DNA from: Streptomyces sp. NBC_01116 | Lineage (GTDB): Bacteria > Actinomycetota > Actinomycetes > Streptomycetales > Streptomycetaceae | Assembly (NCBI RefSeq): GCF_041435495.1 | Contig: NZ_CP108644.1 | Span: forward strand, 8,293,501 to 8,357,500 | Length of the DNA: 64,000 nt | Direction: 5' to 3' | Shown: positions 1 to 11,600 of the stretch, piece after piece | Position numbering within the stretch: the first letter of the stretch is position 1 | Layout of the letters: each line of letters begins with the position of its first letter | Translations under genes and position numbers: made by a program | The notes under the pieces: generated by a model | What the model saw: the letters and a program-made list of their open reading frames with translations, nothing else | What the model was told of the DNA's origin: nothing | The model's database searches: none

Positions 1-2663
1 GCCGTCAGCAGGGCCTGTCGCCCGACGGCCGCTGCCGCTCCTTCGCCGAAGGGGCGAACGGTACGGGCTGGGGCGAAGGGGTGGGCGTACTGCTCGTGGA
101 ACGCCTCTCCGACGCGCGCCGCCTCGGGCATCCGGTCCTCGCCCTCGTACGGGGCACCGCGGTCAACCAGGACGGTGCCAGCAACGGCCTCACCGCCCCG
201 AGCGGCCCCGCACAGCAGCGGGTGATCAGGACCGCGCTGGCCACGGCGGGACTGTCCGGCGCCGATATCGACCTGGTCGAGGCGCACGGAACCGGCACCG
301 TGCTCGGCGACCCCATCGAGGCGCAGGCCCTCCTGGCCACCTACGGCCAGGACCGGCCCGCCGACCGCCCGCTGTGGCTGGGGTCGCTGAAGTCCAACAT
401 CGGGCACACCCAGGCCGCCGCCGGAGTCGCCGGGGTCATCAAGACGGTGCTCGCGCTGCGGAACAGCGTGCTCCCCGGCACCCTGCACGCACAGGAGGCG
501 TCCAGCCGGGTGGACTGGTCGGCCGGTGCGGTCCGGCTGCTCGCCAACACCCGCCCCTGGGACGTCCCGGACGGGGACCGGCCGCGCCGGGCCGGCGTCT
601 CCGCGTTCGGCATGAGCGGTACCAACGCCCACGCCATCCTGGAGGAAGCACCCGCCGCCGAGGCCCCACTGCCCCGAGGCACGTACGGCGAACCGTCCGA
701 GGACTCCGGGACCACGGTTCCGTGGCTGCTCTCCGCCATGACCCCCGCGGCCCTGCGCCGACAGGCACGCCGGCTGGGGGAGCACCTGCGGGCCGACCCC
801 GACGGGGACGCCGCCGGACCGGCCCGCGCGCTCGCCACCACTCGCCCCGCCCTGCCCTTCCGGGCGGCCGCCACCGGCCGCGGCCGCGACGCGCTCCTCG
901 GCTGGCTTGACGCCCTCGCGGCGGGCGAACCCGCGCCCGACGCCGTGCGGGACCGGGCGCGCGGCGGCCGCACGGTCTTCGTCTTCCCCGGCCAGGGCTC
1001 GCAGTGGGCCGGCATGGCCGTGGCGGCGCTCGACACCTCCGAGGCGTTCGCCGCCGCCATCGCCGCCTGCGAACGGGCGCTCGCCCCCCACACCGACTGG
1101 TCCCTGACCGAGGTGCTGCGCGGCGTGCCCGGCGCACCGACGCTCGACCGCGTGGACGTCGTCCAGCCGGTGCTCTTCGCCGTGATGGTCGCGCTGGCCG
1201 CGCACTGGCGCGACACCGGGGTCACCCCGGACGCGGTCGTCGGACACAGCCAGGGCGAGATCGCCGCCGCCTGCGTCGCCGGAGCGCTGTCGCTCGACGA
1301 CGCGGCCCTCGTGGTGGCGCTGCGCAGCCGGGCACTGCTGAGGCTGGCGGGGCGCGGCGGCATGGTGTCGGTCGCCGCGTCCACCGAGCGGACCACGAGC
1401 CTGCTGCCCGCCGGCGGACGCGTGTGCGTGGCCGCGGTGAACGGGCCCGGAGCCGTGGTCGTCGCCGGGGAGTCCCAGGAGCTGGCCGCCCTGCTCGCGG
1501 CCTGCGACCGGGAAGGCGTACGGGCCAAGGCGATCCCGGTGGACTACGCGGCCCACTCGGCCCAGGTCGCCGAGATCGAGGACGAACTGCGCGAAGCCCT
1601 CATCGGGATACGCCCCCGCGCCTCGGCCGTCCCGCTCCACTCGACGGTGACCGGCGAACCCGTCGCCGGAGAATCGCTCGACGCCGCCTACTGGTACCGC
1701 AACCTGCGCGAGCCGGTCGACTTCGTCGGAGCGACCCGCACCCTGCTGGAAGCGGGTCACACCCTCTTCGTCGAGGTCAGCCCGCATCCGGTGCTGCTCG
1801 CCGGGATCGAGGCGGTGGCCGCGGAGGCCGGACGTGAGGTGTCGGCGGTCGGCACGCTGCGGCGCGGCGACGGTGGCCGGGACCGGCTGCTGGCCTCACT
1901 GACCGAGGCGTGGGCGGCCGGCGGCGGTCCGGTGGACTGGTCGCCCTGGACGGGGGCCTCGGTCCCGGGCGGCCCGGCACCCCTGCCGCTGCCGACGTAC
2001 CCCTTCCAGCGCGACCGGTACTGGCTGCCCACACCGGGCCGGACGGCCTCCTCGGCCATCACCGGGGTACCGGTCGAGGGTGTTTCGGAGGCCGCGGGCG
2101 ACGACGACGGCGCCCCCGCCGTACGACTGGCCGCCCGGCTGGCCCCGCTGGACCGGCAGGCACGCCGTCAAGCGGTACTCGACCTGGTCATCCGGCACGC
2201 GGCCGCGGTCCTCGGCCACCCCGGATCCGGTCCGGTGCGCCCGGAACGCTCCTTCTCCGAGGTCGGCTTCGACTCGATGCTCGCGGTGCGGTTCAGGAAC
2301 GTGCTGTGCGAGGCCACCGGGCTGACCGTCCCGCCGACGGTCGTCTTCGACCACCCGACGCCCGAAGCGCTCGCCACCTACCTGGACGCGGAGCTGACCG
2401 CCGCGCCCGAACCGCCCTCGCCGCTGCTGGCCGAGCTGGCCCGGCTGGACGCGCTCCTTTCGGCCGTTCCGCCCGGAGCGGCCGACACCGACGGGGTCGG
2501 CGAACGACTGAACGAACTGCTGCGCGGCTGGGGCCGACGCGCCGACGCGCCGGGCGGCGAGGCTCCACCGCCCGGGCCGGTGGACGACACCACCACGGCG
2601 ACGGAAACGGCGACAGCGGACGAGCTGTTCGCCCTGCTCGACAACGACTTCGGCAATTCCTGA
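1..2663 (+). CDS. Type I modular PKS, 3'-terminal part: KS (partial)-AT-ACP, module 3
   Basis: The reading frame is open from nucleotide 3, so the gene begins before the window and the KS active-site cysteine is not visible. The KS C-terminal half (VEAHGTGT, SNIGHTQAAAG) runs to about 650. An AT follows at about 970-1900, with GQGSQW, a GHSQGE nucleophile motif and YAAHS in the specificity region, close to the methylmalonyl-type YASH. The ACP is at about 2155-2390; its attachment site reads GFDSM rather than GFDSL. The last 90 codons look like a C-terminal docking region. There is no KR, DH or ER between AT and ACP, so the beta-ketone made here is kept. In a bafilomycin-type assembly line this is module 3, which leaves C19 as the ketone that later forms the hemiketal. 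The next PKS gene starts 16 bp downstream. Confidence 0.93.
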   Translation, partial: RQQGLSPDGRCRSFAEGANGTGWGEGVGVLLVERLSDARRLGHPVLALVRGTAVNQDGASNGLTAPSGPAQQRVIRTALATAGLSGADIDLVEAHGTGTVLGDPIEAQALLATYGQDRPADRPLWLGSLKSNIGHTQAAAGVAGVIKTVLALRNSVLPGTLHAQEASSRVDWSAGAVRLLANTRPWDVPDGDRPRRAGVSAFGMSGTNAHAILEEAPAAEAPLPRGTYGEPSEDSGTTVPWLLSAMTPAALRRQARRLGEHLRADPDGDAAGPARALATTRPALPFRAAATGRGRDALLGWLDALAAGEPAPDAVRDRARGGRTVFVFPGQGSQWAGMAVAALDTSEAFAAAIAACERALAPHTDWSLTEVLRGVPGAPTLDRVDVVQPVLFAVMVALAAHWRDTGVTPDAVVGHSQGEIAAACVAGALSLDDAALVVALRSRALLRLAGRGGMVSVAASTERTTSLLPAGGRVCVAAVNGPGAVVVAGESQELAALLAACDREGVRAKAIPVDYAAHSAQVAEIEDELREALIGIRPRASAVPLHSTVTGEPVAGESLDAAYWYRNLREPVDFVGATRTLLEAGHTLFVEVSPHPVLLAGIEAVAAEAGREVSAVGTLRRGDGGRDRLLASLTEAWAAGGGPVDWSPWTGASVPGGPAPLPLPTYPFQRDRYWLPTPGRTASSAITGVPVEGVSEAAGDDDGAPAVRLAARLAPLDRQARRQAVLDLVIRHAAAVLGHPGSGPVRPERSFSEVGFDSMLAVRFRNVLCEATGLTVPPTVVFDHPTPEALATYLDAELTAAPEPPSPLLAELARLDALLSAVPPGAADTDGVGERLNELLRGWGRRADAPGGEAPPPGPVDDTTTATETATADELFALLDNDFGNS

Positions 2664-2679
2664 GAGAGAGCTGGCACCG

Positions 2680-5600
2680 ATGTCCGACGACAAGAAGCTG
2701 CTCGACTACCTCAGGCGTGCCACCGCGGACCTCGGCGACGCCCGCAGGCAGCTGCGCGAAGCCGAGCAGGCCCGCCACGAACCGATCGCCATCGTCTCCA
2801 TGGCCTGCCGCTACCCCGGTGGCGCCCACACACCCGAACTACTGTGGGATCTGCTCTCCCGGGGCGCCGACGCGGTCTCCGCCTGGCCGGTCAACCGCGG
2901 CTGGGACCTGGAGGGCCTCTACGACCCGGACCCCGAGCGGCCCGGTACCTCCTACACCCGGCACGGCGGCTTCCTCCACGACGCGGCCGATTTCGACGCG
3001 GAGTTCTTCGGCATCTCGCCGCGCGAGGCCCTGGCGACGGACCCCCAGCAGCGGCTGGCGCTGGAGACCGCCTGGGAGGCGGTCGAGCGGGCCGGGATCG
3101 ACCCCCGCACGCTGCGGCGCACCGGCACGGGTGTCTTCCTCGGGGCGATCGGCAACGGCTACGGCGCGGGCTCGCGCCACCTCCCCGACGTTCAGGGCCT
3201 GTTGGACACCGGGACCGCGAGCAGCGTCGTCTCCGGCCGGATCGCCTACACCCTGGGCCTGGAAGGGCCCGCCGTGACCGTGGACACGGCCTGCTCCTCC
3301 TCCCTGGTCGCCCTGCACCTGGCGATCAGGGCCCTGCGGGCGGGCGACTGCACGCTGGCCCTGGCCGGCGGGGTGTCGGTGATGGCGACCCCCGACGCGT
3401 TCGTGGCGTTCAGCCGCCAGCGCGCGTTGTCTGCCGACGGACGGTGCAAGGCGTTCTCGGCGGAGGCGGACGGCACGGGCTGGTCCGAGGGCGCCGGTGT
3501 AGTGCTGGTGGAGCGTCTGTCGGACGCCCGGCGCAACGGGCACCCGGTGCTGGCCGTCATCCGCGGTTCGGCCACGAACCAGGACGGTGCGAGCAACGGC
3601 CTGACCGCGCCGAATGGACCGTCGCAGCAGCGGGTGATCCGTGCGGCGTTGGCGGATGCGGGGTTGTCGGCGTCCGAGGTGGATGTGGTGGAGGCGCACG
3701 GCACCGGCACCACTCTCGGCGACCCCATCGAAGCCCAGGCTCTGCTGGCGACGTACGGGCAGGACCGTCCGGTGGACCGGCCGGTGTGGATCGGCTCGTT
3801 GAAGTCGAACATCGGCCACACCTCGGCGGCGGCCGGAGTGGGCGGCGTCATCAAGATGGTGCTGGCGATCGAGCACGGCGAACTGCCCAGAACCCTGCAC
3901 GCGGACCGGCCGACGCCCATGGTGGACTGGGCCTCGGGAGCCGTGGCAATCCTCTCCGAGGCCCGCGCCTGGGACGACTCGGAACGCCCGCGCCGGGCGG
4001 GTGTGTCCGCCTTCGGCGTCAGCGGCACCAACGCCCATCTGATCCTGGAACAGGCCCCGGCGGAGGAATCCGAACCGGAGGCCGAACCCACGGCCGGCGG
4101 CGATGCGCATCCGCTGCCCTGGGTGCTGTCGGGGCGTACCGACGAGGCGCTGCGCGACCAGGCGGCCCGGCTGCTGGCACACCTGAGCGCCGGCCCAGGA
4201 CCCTTGCGTGCCGCCGACACCGGCCGCGCCCTCGCCCTCACGCGTACCGCCTTCGAGCGGCGGGCCGTGGTCGTGGGAACCGGACCGGACCGGCTGATCG
4301 ACGGCGTGAAGGCGCTGGCTGAGGGCCGGTCGGTGCCGGGGCTGGTGCGGGGCGATGGTGTGTCGTCGGGTCGTGTGGTGTTGGTGTTTCCGGGTCAGGG
4401 TTCGCAGTGGGTGGGGATGGCTGCGGGGTTGTTGGGTGGGTCGGGTGTGTTCGCGGGGCGGATGGCGGAGTGTGAGCGGGCTCTTTCTCCGTATGTGGAC
4501 TGGTCGTTGGTGGAGGCGTTGGGTTCGGAGTGTTTGTTGGCGCGGGTTGATGTGGTGCAGCCGGTGTTGTGGGCGGTGATGGTGTCGTTGGCGGAGGTGT
4601 GGCGGTCGTTCGGTGTGGTTCCGGATGGGGTGGTGGGTCATTCGCAGGGTGAGGTTGCCGCTGCGTGTGTGGCGGGTGGTCTGAGTTTGGGTGACGGGGC
4701 GCGTGTGGTGGCGTTGCGTTCTCGTGCGGTGGGGGTGTTGGCGGGTCGGGGTGGTATGGCGTCGGTGCCGTTGCCGGTGGGTGTGGTGGCTGGGCGTCTT
4801 GTGGGGTGGGGTGGCCGGTTGTCGGTGGCGGCGGTGAACGGCCCGTCGTCGACGGTGGTTTCGGGTGACGCGGACGCGGTTGCGGGGCTTCTTGGAGAAC
4901 TGATCGGTGAGGGTGTCCGGGCCCGTCGTGTCGAGGTCGATTACGCGTCGCATTCCTCGCATGTGGAGGAGATCCGTGAGCGGTTGCTCTCCGATCTGGC
5001 GGGTATCGCTCCGGTTTCGGGTTCGGTCCCGTTCTATTCGACGGTGACGGGTGGCTGGCTGGACACGAAGGCTCTGGACGCCGGGTACTGGTACCGGAAC
5101 CTGCGGGAGACGGTCCGGTACGAGGAGGCCACCCGCGCGTTGTTGGGGGAGGGTTTCCGGTTCTTCGTCGAGGCCAGCCCCCACCCCGTGCTCACCTTCG
5201 GTGTCCAGCAGACCGCCGACGAGGCCGACACCGCCGCCTCCGCGCAGGGCCCCGCCGTGGTCGTGGGCACGCTGCGGCGCGGCGAGAGCGGCCTCGACCG
5301 CTTCCTGACGTCCCTGGGGGAGGCCCACGCGGGTGGTCTGTCGCCCGACTGGGACCGTGTGTTCGCCGGACACCGTCCGGACGTTGTCTCCCTGCCCACC
5401 TACCCCTTCCAGCGCCGCCCGTACTGGCTGGAGGACACCGGCCCGGCGGCGGGCGGTCCTTCCGGAACCTCCTCGGAGGGCGACGACTTCTGGGACGCCC
5501 TGGGCGGGGGTGACCTGGTCCGGTTCACCACGACCCTCGGCGTGGCGCCCGAGGACCCGCTGAACGTGGTGCTCCCCGCGCTCGCCACCTGGCGCACCGA

Positions 5601-8600
5601 GCGCACCGCGCGTTCGGTGGCCGACTCCTGGCGCTACCGGGTGACCTGGCGAGCCCTGCCCGAGGGCCGCCCGGTCGCACTGGACGGCAGCTGGCTCGTA
5701 CTGTCGTCGGACGGTCAGCCCGAGGACGGGGTGCGGCGGTCGGAGACGACCGTCCACGTCATGGAGCAGGCCGGAGCCTCGGTGGTCCACGTACGGCTCA
5801 CCGAGGCGGAGGCCGACCGCGCCGTTCTGGCCGACCGGGTCCGCGCGTCCCTCGACGCGCTGCCCGGCCCGGTGACAGGAGTGCTGTCGCTGCTGGGCCT
5901 CGACGAGCGCCCGCACTCCGCACATCCCTCCGTCCCGCTGGGCACCGCGCTCAACCTGGCCCTGGTGCAGTCCCTCGGTGACACCGGGACCGACGCGCCC
6001 CTGTGGTGGGCTACTCGGGGTGCGGTGTCGGTCGGGGGCACGGACACCGGGAGTGCGGTCAGCGCCGCGCAGAATCTGCTCTGGGGCCTGGGCCGGGTCG
6101 CCGCGCTGGAGTTCCCGCAGCGCTGGGGCGGTCTGATCGACCTCCCGGAGGTCCTGGGCGCGGACACCGCCCCTCGGCTGTGCCGGGTGCTGGCCGGCGC
6201 GGCCGGAGACGAGGACCAGGTGGCCGTACGGGCCACCGGCTGCCACGGCCGGCGGCTGGTCCGGTCCGCCCTGGGCGACACCGCGCCGCGGCGGAGCTGG
6301 CGGCCCGGGGGCACCGTGCTGATCACCGGCGGTACCGGCGGGATCGGCGCGCAGATCGCGCGCTGGCTGGCCCGGCGAGGAGCCGGTCACCTGGTGCTGG
6401 TCAGCCGGCGCGGCGCGGACGCGCCGGGTGCGCCGGAGCTCTCCGAGGAACTCGCCGCCTCAGGCGCCCAGGTCACCCTGGCCTCGTGCGACGTCGCCGA
6501 CCTGGAGGCCCTGCGCGCCCTGAAGGACGGCCTCGAACAGGACGGCCACCGGATCAGTACCGTCTTCCACGCCGCGGGGGCCGGGCTGCTGGTGCCACTG
6601 CCCGCCACCGACGTGGACGAGTTCGCCGACACCCTCCACGCCAAGGCCGGCGGGGCCAGGAACCTGGACGTGCTCTTCGACCGGGACACGCTCGACGCGT
6701 TCGTGCTGTTCTCCTCGATCTCCGGGGTGTGGGGCAGTGCCGTCCACGGCGCCTATGCCGCCGCCAACGCCTATCTCGACGGCCTCGCCGAGGACCGCAG
6801 GAGCCGTGGCCTCGCCGCGACCTCCGTGGTGTGGGGGATCTGGAGCCCCGAGGGTGGGGCCGGGATGGCGGCCGAACTGGTGGAGGAGAACCTGCGCGGC
6901 CACGGTGTGCTCTTCATGCCGCCCGCGGTCGCGATCACCGGGCTCCAGCAGGTCCTGGACCACGACGAAACGGTGGTCGTGATCGCCGACATCGACTGGG
7001 ACCGCTTCGCGACGGTGTTCACCTCGGCGCGACCCAGCCCGCTGATCGGCGAACTCCCCGAGGTGCGCGCCGCGCTGGCCGCCGAACCGGAGACCGGCGA
7101 GACCGGGGCCGAGGGGACGTCCTCGGCGCTGCGCGACCGTCTGGAGCCGCTCCCGGCAGCCGAGCGGACCCGGGTGCTGATCGACCTGGTCCGGACCCAC
7201 GCGGCCGCTGTCCTCGGCCACGGCTCGCCGGACGCGGTCGCCCCCGGCCGTGCCTTCCGCGACCTGGGCTTCGACTCTCTGACCGCCGTGGACATGCGCA
7301 ACCGGCTCAACACCGCCACCGGCCTGCGGCTCCCGGTCACCGTCGTCTTCGACTACGCGTCGGCGACAGCGCTCGCCCGGCACCTGGAGACCGGACTGCT
7401 GGACGCCGCCGAGGAGCCCGCCACCGTCCGGCAGCCCCCGTCGGCGGCACCCGCCGCGGACGACGACCCCATCGTGATCGTCTCCATGAGCTGCCGCTAC
7501 CCCGGCGGCGTACGCACCCCCGAGGACCTGTGGCGCCTGGTCGCCGACGGGCGCGACGCCGTCTCCGGGCTGCCGTCCGACCGCGGCTGGGACCTCGACG
7601 CGCTGTACGACGCGGACCCTGACCGGCCCGGCAGGAGCTACGCCGCCGCGGGCGGATTCGTCCGGGACGCGGACCGGTTCGACCCCGGATTCTTCGGGAT
7701 CTCACCGCGCGAGGCACTGGCCATGGACCCACAGCAGCGGCTCCTGCTCGAAACCTCCTGGGAGGCGATCGAGCGCGCCGGTATCGACCCGACGTCCCTG
7801 CACGGAACCCCGACCGGGGTCTTCGCCGGCGCCTCCTACCAGGGCTACGGCGGCACCCTGCGCGACGTCCCCGAGGAACTGGAGGGCCTGTTCATCGCGG
7901 GCATCTCCACCAGCGTCCTGTCCGGAAGGGTCGCCTACCAACTCGGCCTCCAGGGGCCCGCCGTGACCGTGGACACGGCCTGCTCCTCGTCACTGGTGGC
8001 GGTCCACCTCGCCGCGCAGTCGCTGCGCTCGGGCGAATGCGCGCTGGCACTGGCGGGCGGCGCCACGCTGATGGGCACCCCGCTGTCGTTCACCGGCTTC
8101 AGCCGGCAACGCGGGCTCGCCGAAGACGGGCGCTGCAAGTCCTTCGCCGCCTCGGCGGACGGCTTCGGCATGGCCGAGGGTGTGGGCCTGCTTGTGCTGG
8201 AGCGCCTCTCGGACGCCCGCCGCAACGGCCACCCGGTGCTCGCGGTGCTGCGCGGCTCGGCGATCAACCAGGACGGCGCGAGCAACGGGCTGACCGCGCC
8301 CAGCGGCTTGGCCCAGCAGCGGGTGATCCGCGACGCGCTGGCGAACGCCCGGCTGACGGCCGCCGACGTGGACGCAGTCGAGGCGCACGGCACCGGTACC
8401 CGGCTGGGCGACCCGATCGAGGCCGACGCGCTGCTGGCCACCTACGGCCAGGACCGGCCCGCCGACCGGCCGGTGTGGCTCGGGTCGCTGAAGTCGAACA
8501 TAGGGCACACCCAGGCCGCCGCCGGGGTCGGCGGCATCATCAAGATGGTGCTGGCCATGGGGCACGGCGAGCTGCCGCGGACCCTGCACATCGACCGGCC

Positions 8601-11600
8601 GTCCCCGAACGTCGACTGGACGGCGGGCGCCGTCGCGCTGCTGACCGAGGCCACACCCTGGCCGGAGACCGGACGGCCGCGCAGGGCCGGAGTGTCCTCG
8701 TTCGGCCTGAGCGGCACCAACGCCCATGTCGTCATCGAGCAGCCGCCAGCCGAGCACGCACTCCCGCTGCCCGCCTTGCCGGCCGGGTCCGTACCCGCCG
8801 TCGGATCCGACGAGCCTGCCGCACCCGCCGTCGTGTCCGACGCACCCGCCGTACCCGTACCCGCACTCACCGCAGAGTCGTCCGCCGGATCCGGTTCGAC
8901 GGACCCGGGCACTCCGTGGGCCGCCGTCCCGTGGGTCCTGTCCGGGCGGACCGCCGAGGCGGTGAAAGCCCAGGCGGAGCGGCTGCACACGTACCTGACG
9001 GAGCATCCGGAGCTGTCCCCCGTCGACGTCGGCTACTCCCTGGCCACCACCAGGACCGCCTTCGAGCACCGTGCGGCCGTCGTCGGTGACGACCTCGCGA
9101 CCCTGCTGGGCGGCCTGGCCGCGCTGGCCACGGGAGACCGCGCGCCCGGCCTGGTCGAAGGCACTGTCGCCCGATCGGACAGGACCGTCTTCGTCTTCCC
9201 CGGCCAGGGATCCGAGTGGGCCGGCATGGCCAGGGAACTGCTCGACCACGCCCCGGCCTTCGCCGACCGGATCGCGGCCTGTGAACGCGCCCTCGCCCCG
9301 CACCTGGACTGGTCGCCGCTAGCGGTCCTGCGGGACGAGCCCGACGCGCCCCCGCTGGACCGTGTCGACGTGGTGCAGCCGGTGCTGTTCGCCATGATGG
9401 TGTCGCTGGCCGAGCTGTGGCGGGCGCACGGGATCGTCCCCGACGCCGTGGTCGGCCACTCCCAGGGGGAGATCGCCGCCGCCTGCGTGGCCGGCGCGCT
9501 CTCGCTGGACGACGCGGCCCGGATCGTCGCTCTGCGCAGCCGGGCCCTGCTGGCCCTGACCGGACGCGGCGGCATGCTGTTCGTGCCGCAGCCGGTCGAA
9601 GCCGTACGCGAAGTACTGTCCGCCCACGACGGGGCACTCGACGTCGCCGCGGTCAACGGGCCGACGGCGGTGACGGTCTCCGGCGACCCGGCGGCACTGG
9701 AACGACTGCGCGAGCAGTACTCCGAGGCGGGCGTCCTGACCTGGCCGGTCCCCGGCGTGGACTTCGCCGGGCACTCGCCCCAGGTGGAGGAACTCCGGGA
9801 GGAACTGCTCACCCTCCTCGCCGACACCGCGCCGCGGACGTCCGACGTCCCGTTCTACTCCACGGTCAGCGGCGGCCCCCTGGACACCCTGGGCCTGGAC
9901 GCCGCGTACTGGTACGAAAACCTGCGCCGGCCCGTGGAGTTCGGACGGGCGGTCGACGCGCTCATCGCCGACGGACACCACACCTTCGTCGAGTGCAGCA
10001 CCCACCCCGCGTTGACCGTCTGGCTCCAGCAGGCCGTCGAAGCGGCCGGTGCCGACGACGGAGCCGTCGTCGGCACCCTGCGCCGCACCGAGGGCGGCCC
10101 CGGCCGCTTCCTCGCCGCGCTCACCGAACTCCAGGTACGTGGAATGCCGGTGGACTGGGGCACGGTGTTCGCCGGAACCGGCGCGCGCAAGCGACCCCTG
10201 CCCACCTACGCCTTCCAGCAGCAGCGCTACTGGCTGGACACCACCGCCCCCGACCGGCCCGCCACCGCCATGACCGGCACCGGCCCGGCCGACTCCGGCT
10301 TCTGGGAGGCGGTCGACCACGGGGACCTGGACGCCCTCGCCACCACCCTGCGGGTCGAGGACGGGGAACTGAGGGCCTCCCTCGCCTCCCTGGTGCCCAC
10401 CCTCGCCGAGTGGGCGCGCGGGCGGGCCGGCGACCGGACCGCCGACAGCTGGCGCTACCGGGTCGCCTGGAAGCCCCTGCCGGCACCCGAGCGGCCCCGG
10501 CTCACCGGTAGTTGGCTCGTCGTCGCCCCGGCCGGCGCCGCCGGCGATCCGGCCGTCGCGTTCGCCGTGGACTCCCTGCGCGGACACGGCGCCACACCCG
10601 TCCTGGTCGAAGCGGGCCCCGACGCGACCGACCGGACACGGTTCGCCGCGCTGCTCCGCGACGCCCACGACCACACCGACGGGCCGCCCGCCGGGCTCCT
10701 GTCGCTGCTGGCTCTGGCCGAAGAACCCCACGGGGACGGATCGGCGCTTCCCCGCGGCCTCACCCTGACAGTCGCGCTCCTCCAGGCCCTGGGCGACCTC
10801 GGCATCGACGCCCCGCTCTGGTGCGCCACCCGGGGCGCGGTGTCGGTCGGCCGCTCCGACCGGATCGACAGCACGCTCCAGGCCCTGGTCTGGGGGATCG
10901 GCGGCGTCGCCGGCGTCGAGTACCCGCAGCGGTGGGCCGGCCTGGTCGACCTGCCGCGACGGCTCGACGACCGGGCCGCGACCCGGCTCGCCGAAGCACT
11001 GACGGGCCCCGACGGAGAGGACCAGCTGGCGGTACGTGCCACCGGCCTCTACGGCCGCAGGGTCGTCCACGCCGGACTCGGCGGTACCGCCCCCGTACGC
11101 GACTGGACACCCGAGGGCACGGTCCTGATCACCGGCGGCACCGGCGGTCTCGGCGCCCAGATCGCCCGATGGCTCGCCCGCACCGGTACCGCGCACCTGC
11201 TGCTCACCAGCCGGCGCGGCGCACAGGCTCCGGGGGCCGACGCCCTGTTGGCCGAACTGCGCGGCCTCGGCGCCGCCGCCACCGCGGTGGCCTGCGACGT
11301 CGCGGACCGCGACGCACTGGCGGAACTGCTCGCCGGTATTCCGGCCGAGCGCCCGCTGCGCGCCGTACTGCACACCGCGGGCGTCCTCGACGACGGGGTG
11401 ATCGACTCGATCACCCCCGAACGCGCGGCCGGCGTTCTGCGCCCCAAGCTCGACGGCGCACGCAACCTCGACGCGCTCACCCGAGAACTCGACCTGACCG
11501 CCTTCGTGCTGTTCTCCTCGCTCGCCGGCACGCTCGGCGGCACCGGCCAGGGCAGCTACGCCGCCGCCAACGCCTACCTCGATGCCCTGGCCCGGCAGCG

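Noticed and set aside
2839..6390. Very long open frames antisense to the PKS genes (for example 1183 aa here, 1860 aa at 29604-35186)
   Set aside because: They are a by-product of high GC at third codon positions. The translations are Arg/Gly/His-rich without domains, and the sense strand has complete PKS domains.
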